Shown here: piece by piece, positions 62,829 to 64,000 of the stretch
Numbering within the stretch: position 1 is the stretch's first letter
Layout of the letters: every line of letters starts with the position of its first letter
NCBI RefSeq assembly: GCF_012911935.1
Contig: NZ_JAAXLA010000014.1
Span: forward strand, 1-64,000
Direction of reading: 5' to 3'
Length of the DNA stretch: 64,000 nucleotides
DNA from: Pseudonocardia acidicola
GTDB lineage: Bacteria; Actinomycetota; Actinomycetes; Mycobacteriales; Pseudonocardiaceae
Made by a program: the position numbers and the translations under genes
Notes under the pieces: model-generated
Told to the model about the DNA's origin: nothing
The model's input: the letters and a program-made list of their open reading frames with translations, nothing else
Database searches by the model: none

Positions 62829-64000
62829 ATGAGCGGATACGACCCGCGGACGAGCACCGGGATCCCGACCGAGCCGGTGGGTTCGCTGCCCCGGCCGTCG
62901 ACCCTGCAGGCGGCGTACGCGCGCTACGACGCCGGACAGATCGGCCGCGAGGAGCTCGAGGCCGAGCAGGACGCGGCGGTGCGGGACTCGATCGAACGCG
63001 GGGAGGCGACCGGCGAGCCGATCGTCTCCGACGGCGAGCAGCGGTCGTCGAGCTTCGCTACCTACCCGCTCACCGACACCCTCGCCGGGACCGGGTTGGG
63101 TGACCACCTGGCCCCCGCCGGGCAGTACTTCGCGATCTTCTCCGACGGCCACCACCGCCAGCTGCCGCGGCTGACCGGCGGCCCGTTCCGGTACAAGAAC
63201 TGGGCGGCGGACTCGCTGCGCAGGTCGTTGCAGATCGCGCACAGGCCGATGAAGCAGGCGGTGATCGCGCCGTCGATGCTGGACCTGCTCTACCCGCTGC
63301 ACGAGCAGGTACCCGGGTACCCGCGCGAGCAGTTCGAGGAGGACCTGATCAACGAGGCCGAGCAGGACATCCGCAAGGCCTTCGAGGTGGGCGCCGCGCG
63401 GGTCTCGATCGACTTCACCGAGGGCCGGCTGGCCACCCGCAACGACCCGCGCAACCCGTGGACCGGGGCCGGGATGCTGCCGCACTTCATCGAGCTCAAC
63501 AACCGGTTGCTCGACCGGTTCTCCGCCGAGGAGCGGCGCAACATCGGGATCCACACCTGCCCGGGCGGCGACCGCGACTCGGTGCACTCCGCGGACGTGC
63601 CCTACAACGACCTGCTGCCCAGCATGTTCGGGCTCAACGCCGGCTACTTCCTGATGCAGATGGCCAGCGAGCGGGACAAGGACCCGGTGTACGAGTCGAT
63701 CGGCCGGCACCTGCGCTCGGACGCGAACGGGGTGACGCAGTTCGCCTACATCGGGGTGATCAATCCGCAGAATCCGCGGGTGGAGAGCCCGCAGGAGGTG
63801 GCCGAGGCGCTGATCCGGGCGGCGAACTTCATCCCCAAGGAGCAACTGGGCAGCACCGACGACTGCGGGTTCTCCCCGTTCAGCATCGACGAGAAGCCGC
63901 TGCACGGCTCGCCGGACTACGCTCGGGACATCGCCTTCCAGAAGATCACGAACCGGGTGGAGGGCACCCGGATGGCGGCGGAGAAGCTCGACATCTCGGC
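62829..64000 (+). CDS. Second MetE-like catalytic-domain protein, truncated by the window end
   Basis: At least 390 residues are encoded before the window ends without a stop. The frame starts MSGYDPRTSTGIPTEPVGSL behind GAGGAGAA. It matches the C-terminal MetE catalytic barrel: PTEPVGSLPRPSTL, the substrate Asp in IVSDGEQRSSSF, zinc ligands in NIGIHTCPGGDRDSV and Cys in STDDCGFSPFS, then FQKITNRVEGTRMAAEKL. It is only about 25% like the protein at 56.3 kb by eye, so the two belong to different core-MetE subfamilies. With the upstream homocysteine methyltransferase/MTHFR it gives three possible methionine-forming enzymes in 8 kb. A folate-independent methyl donor is possible. Confidence 0.88.
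   Translation, partial: MSGYDPRTSTGIPTEPVGSLPRPSTLQAAYARYDAGQIGREELEAEQDAAVRDSIERGEATGEPIVSDGEQRSSSFATYPLTDTLAGTGLGDHLAPAGQYFAIFSDGHHRQLPRLTGGPFRYKNWAADSLRRSLQIAHRPMKQAVIAPSMLDLLYPLHEQVPGYPREQFEEDLINEAEQDIRKAFEVGAARVSIDFTEGRLATRNDPRNPWTGAGMLPHFIELNNRLLDRFSAEERRNIGIHTCPGGDRDSVHSADVPYNDLLPSMFGLNAGYFLMQMASERDKDPVYESIGRHLRSDANGVTQFAYIGVINPQNPRVESPQEVAEALIRAANFIPKEQLGSTDDCGFSPFSIDEKPLHGSPDYARDIAFQKITNRVEGTRMAAEKLDIS

Overview
The window is about 72-75% GC throughout (judged by eye), with GC-rich third codon positions, GTG, TTG and probably CTG starts, and actinobacterial gene families. These include DevR/DevS, Acg-type nitroreductases, PpgK, an encapsulin, an LCP protein and cydAB. It most resembles a Pseudonocardiales genome such as Pseudonocardia, but no rRNA or tRNA gene is present to fix the genus. 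No CRISPR array, prophage, complete insertion sequence or tRNA was seen.

Region 1 (about 2.3-29 kb) is the main discovery. It gathers counterparts of many members of the Mycobacterium tuberculosis DosR/DevR dormancy regulon: CBS-domain proteins, three universal stress proteins (one a relic), two Acg-like nitroreductases, a DevS-type haem sensor kinase with its conserved distal histidine region, a DevR-type regulator, archease plus RtcB (compare Rv2630/Rv2631), a phosphoribosyltransferase-hydrolase fusion (compare Rv0571c) and an Rv2629-like release-factor-fold protein. Glutamine-dependent NAD synthetase, two unrelated OmpR-type two-component pairs, an LCP ligase and several small proteins lie among them. 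Many of these genes have an upstream 14-bp palindrome of the form GGGNC-N4-GNCCC. The best copy is the 16-bp AGGGCCGATCGGCCCT ahead of devR. I read this as a hypoxia/dormancy island with a common operator.

Region 2 (29-36.3 kb) is central energy metabolism. It holds phosphoglucomutase plus polyphosphate glucokinase, cytochrome bd oxidase cydAB, and a MarR-ABC efflux operon with a palindromic operator. The partner gene cydD survives only as a mosaic remnant 28 kb away at 2.4-3.1 kb.

Region 3 (36.6-48.8 kb) is transport and general metabolism: an MFS transporter, a BtuF-like binding protein, an AbrB-type permease, an ABC exporter, and an SMP-30 lactonase coupled to an acyl-CoA synthetase. Two related small proteins follow behind a CRP-type site, then two lipoproteins with near-identical export signals.

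Region 4 (48.8-52.4 kb) is a translationally coupled encapsulin operon: a small membrane protein, a DUF1990 protein apparently starting at CTG, a hemerythrin cargo with a C-terminal loading peptide, and the encapsulin shell. A second DUF1990 gene is divergent.

Region 5 (52.3-56.3 kb) holds an intact CPA1 antiporter, a DksA/TraR zinc finger and a VOC protein among four gene relics (PEBP, LysR, alpha/beta hydrolase, fatty-acid desaturase), several of which kept their ends and lost the middle.

Region 6 (56.3-64 kb) is a methionine/one-carbon cluster: two MetE-like catalytic-domain proteins, a SAM-dependent methyltransferase, a PucR regulator and a bifunctional homocysteine methyltransferase/methylenetetrahydrofolate reductase. 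The last MetE-like gene runs off the right edge.

The left edge opens with a perfect 54-bp palindrome that may be a fold-back assembly artefact.
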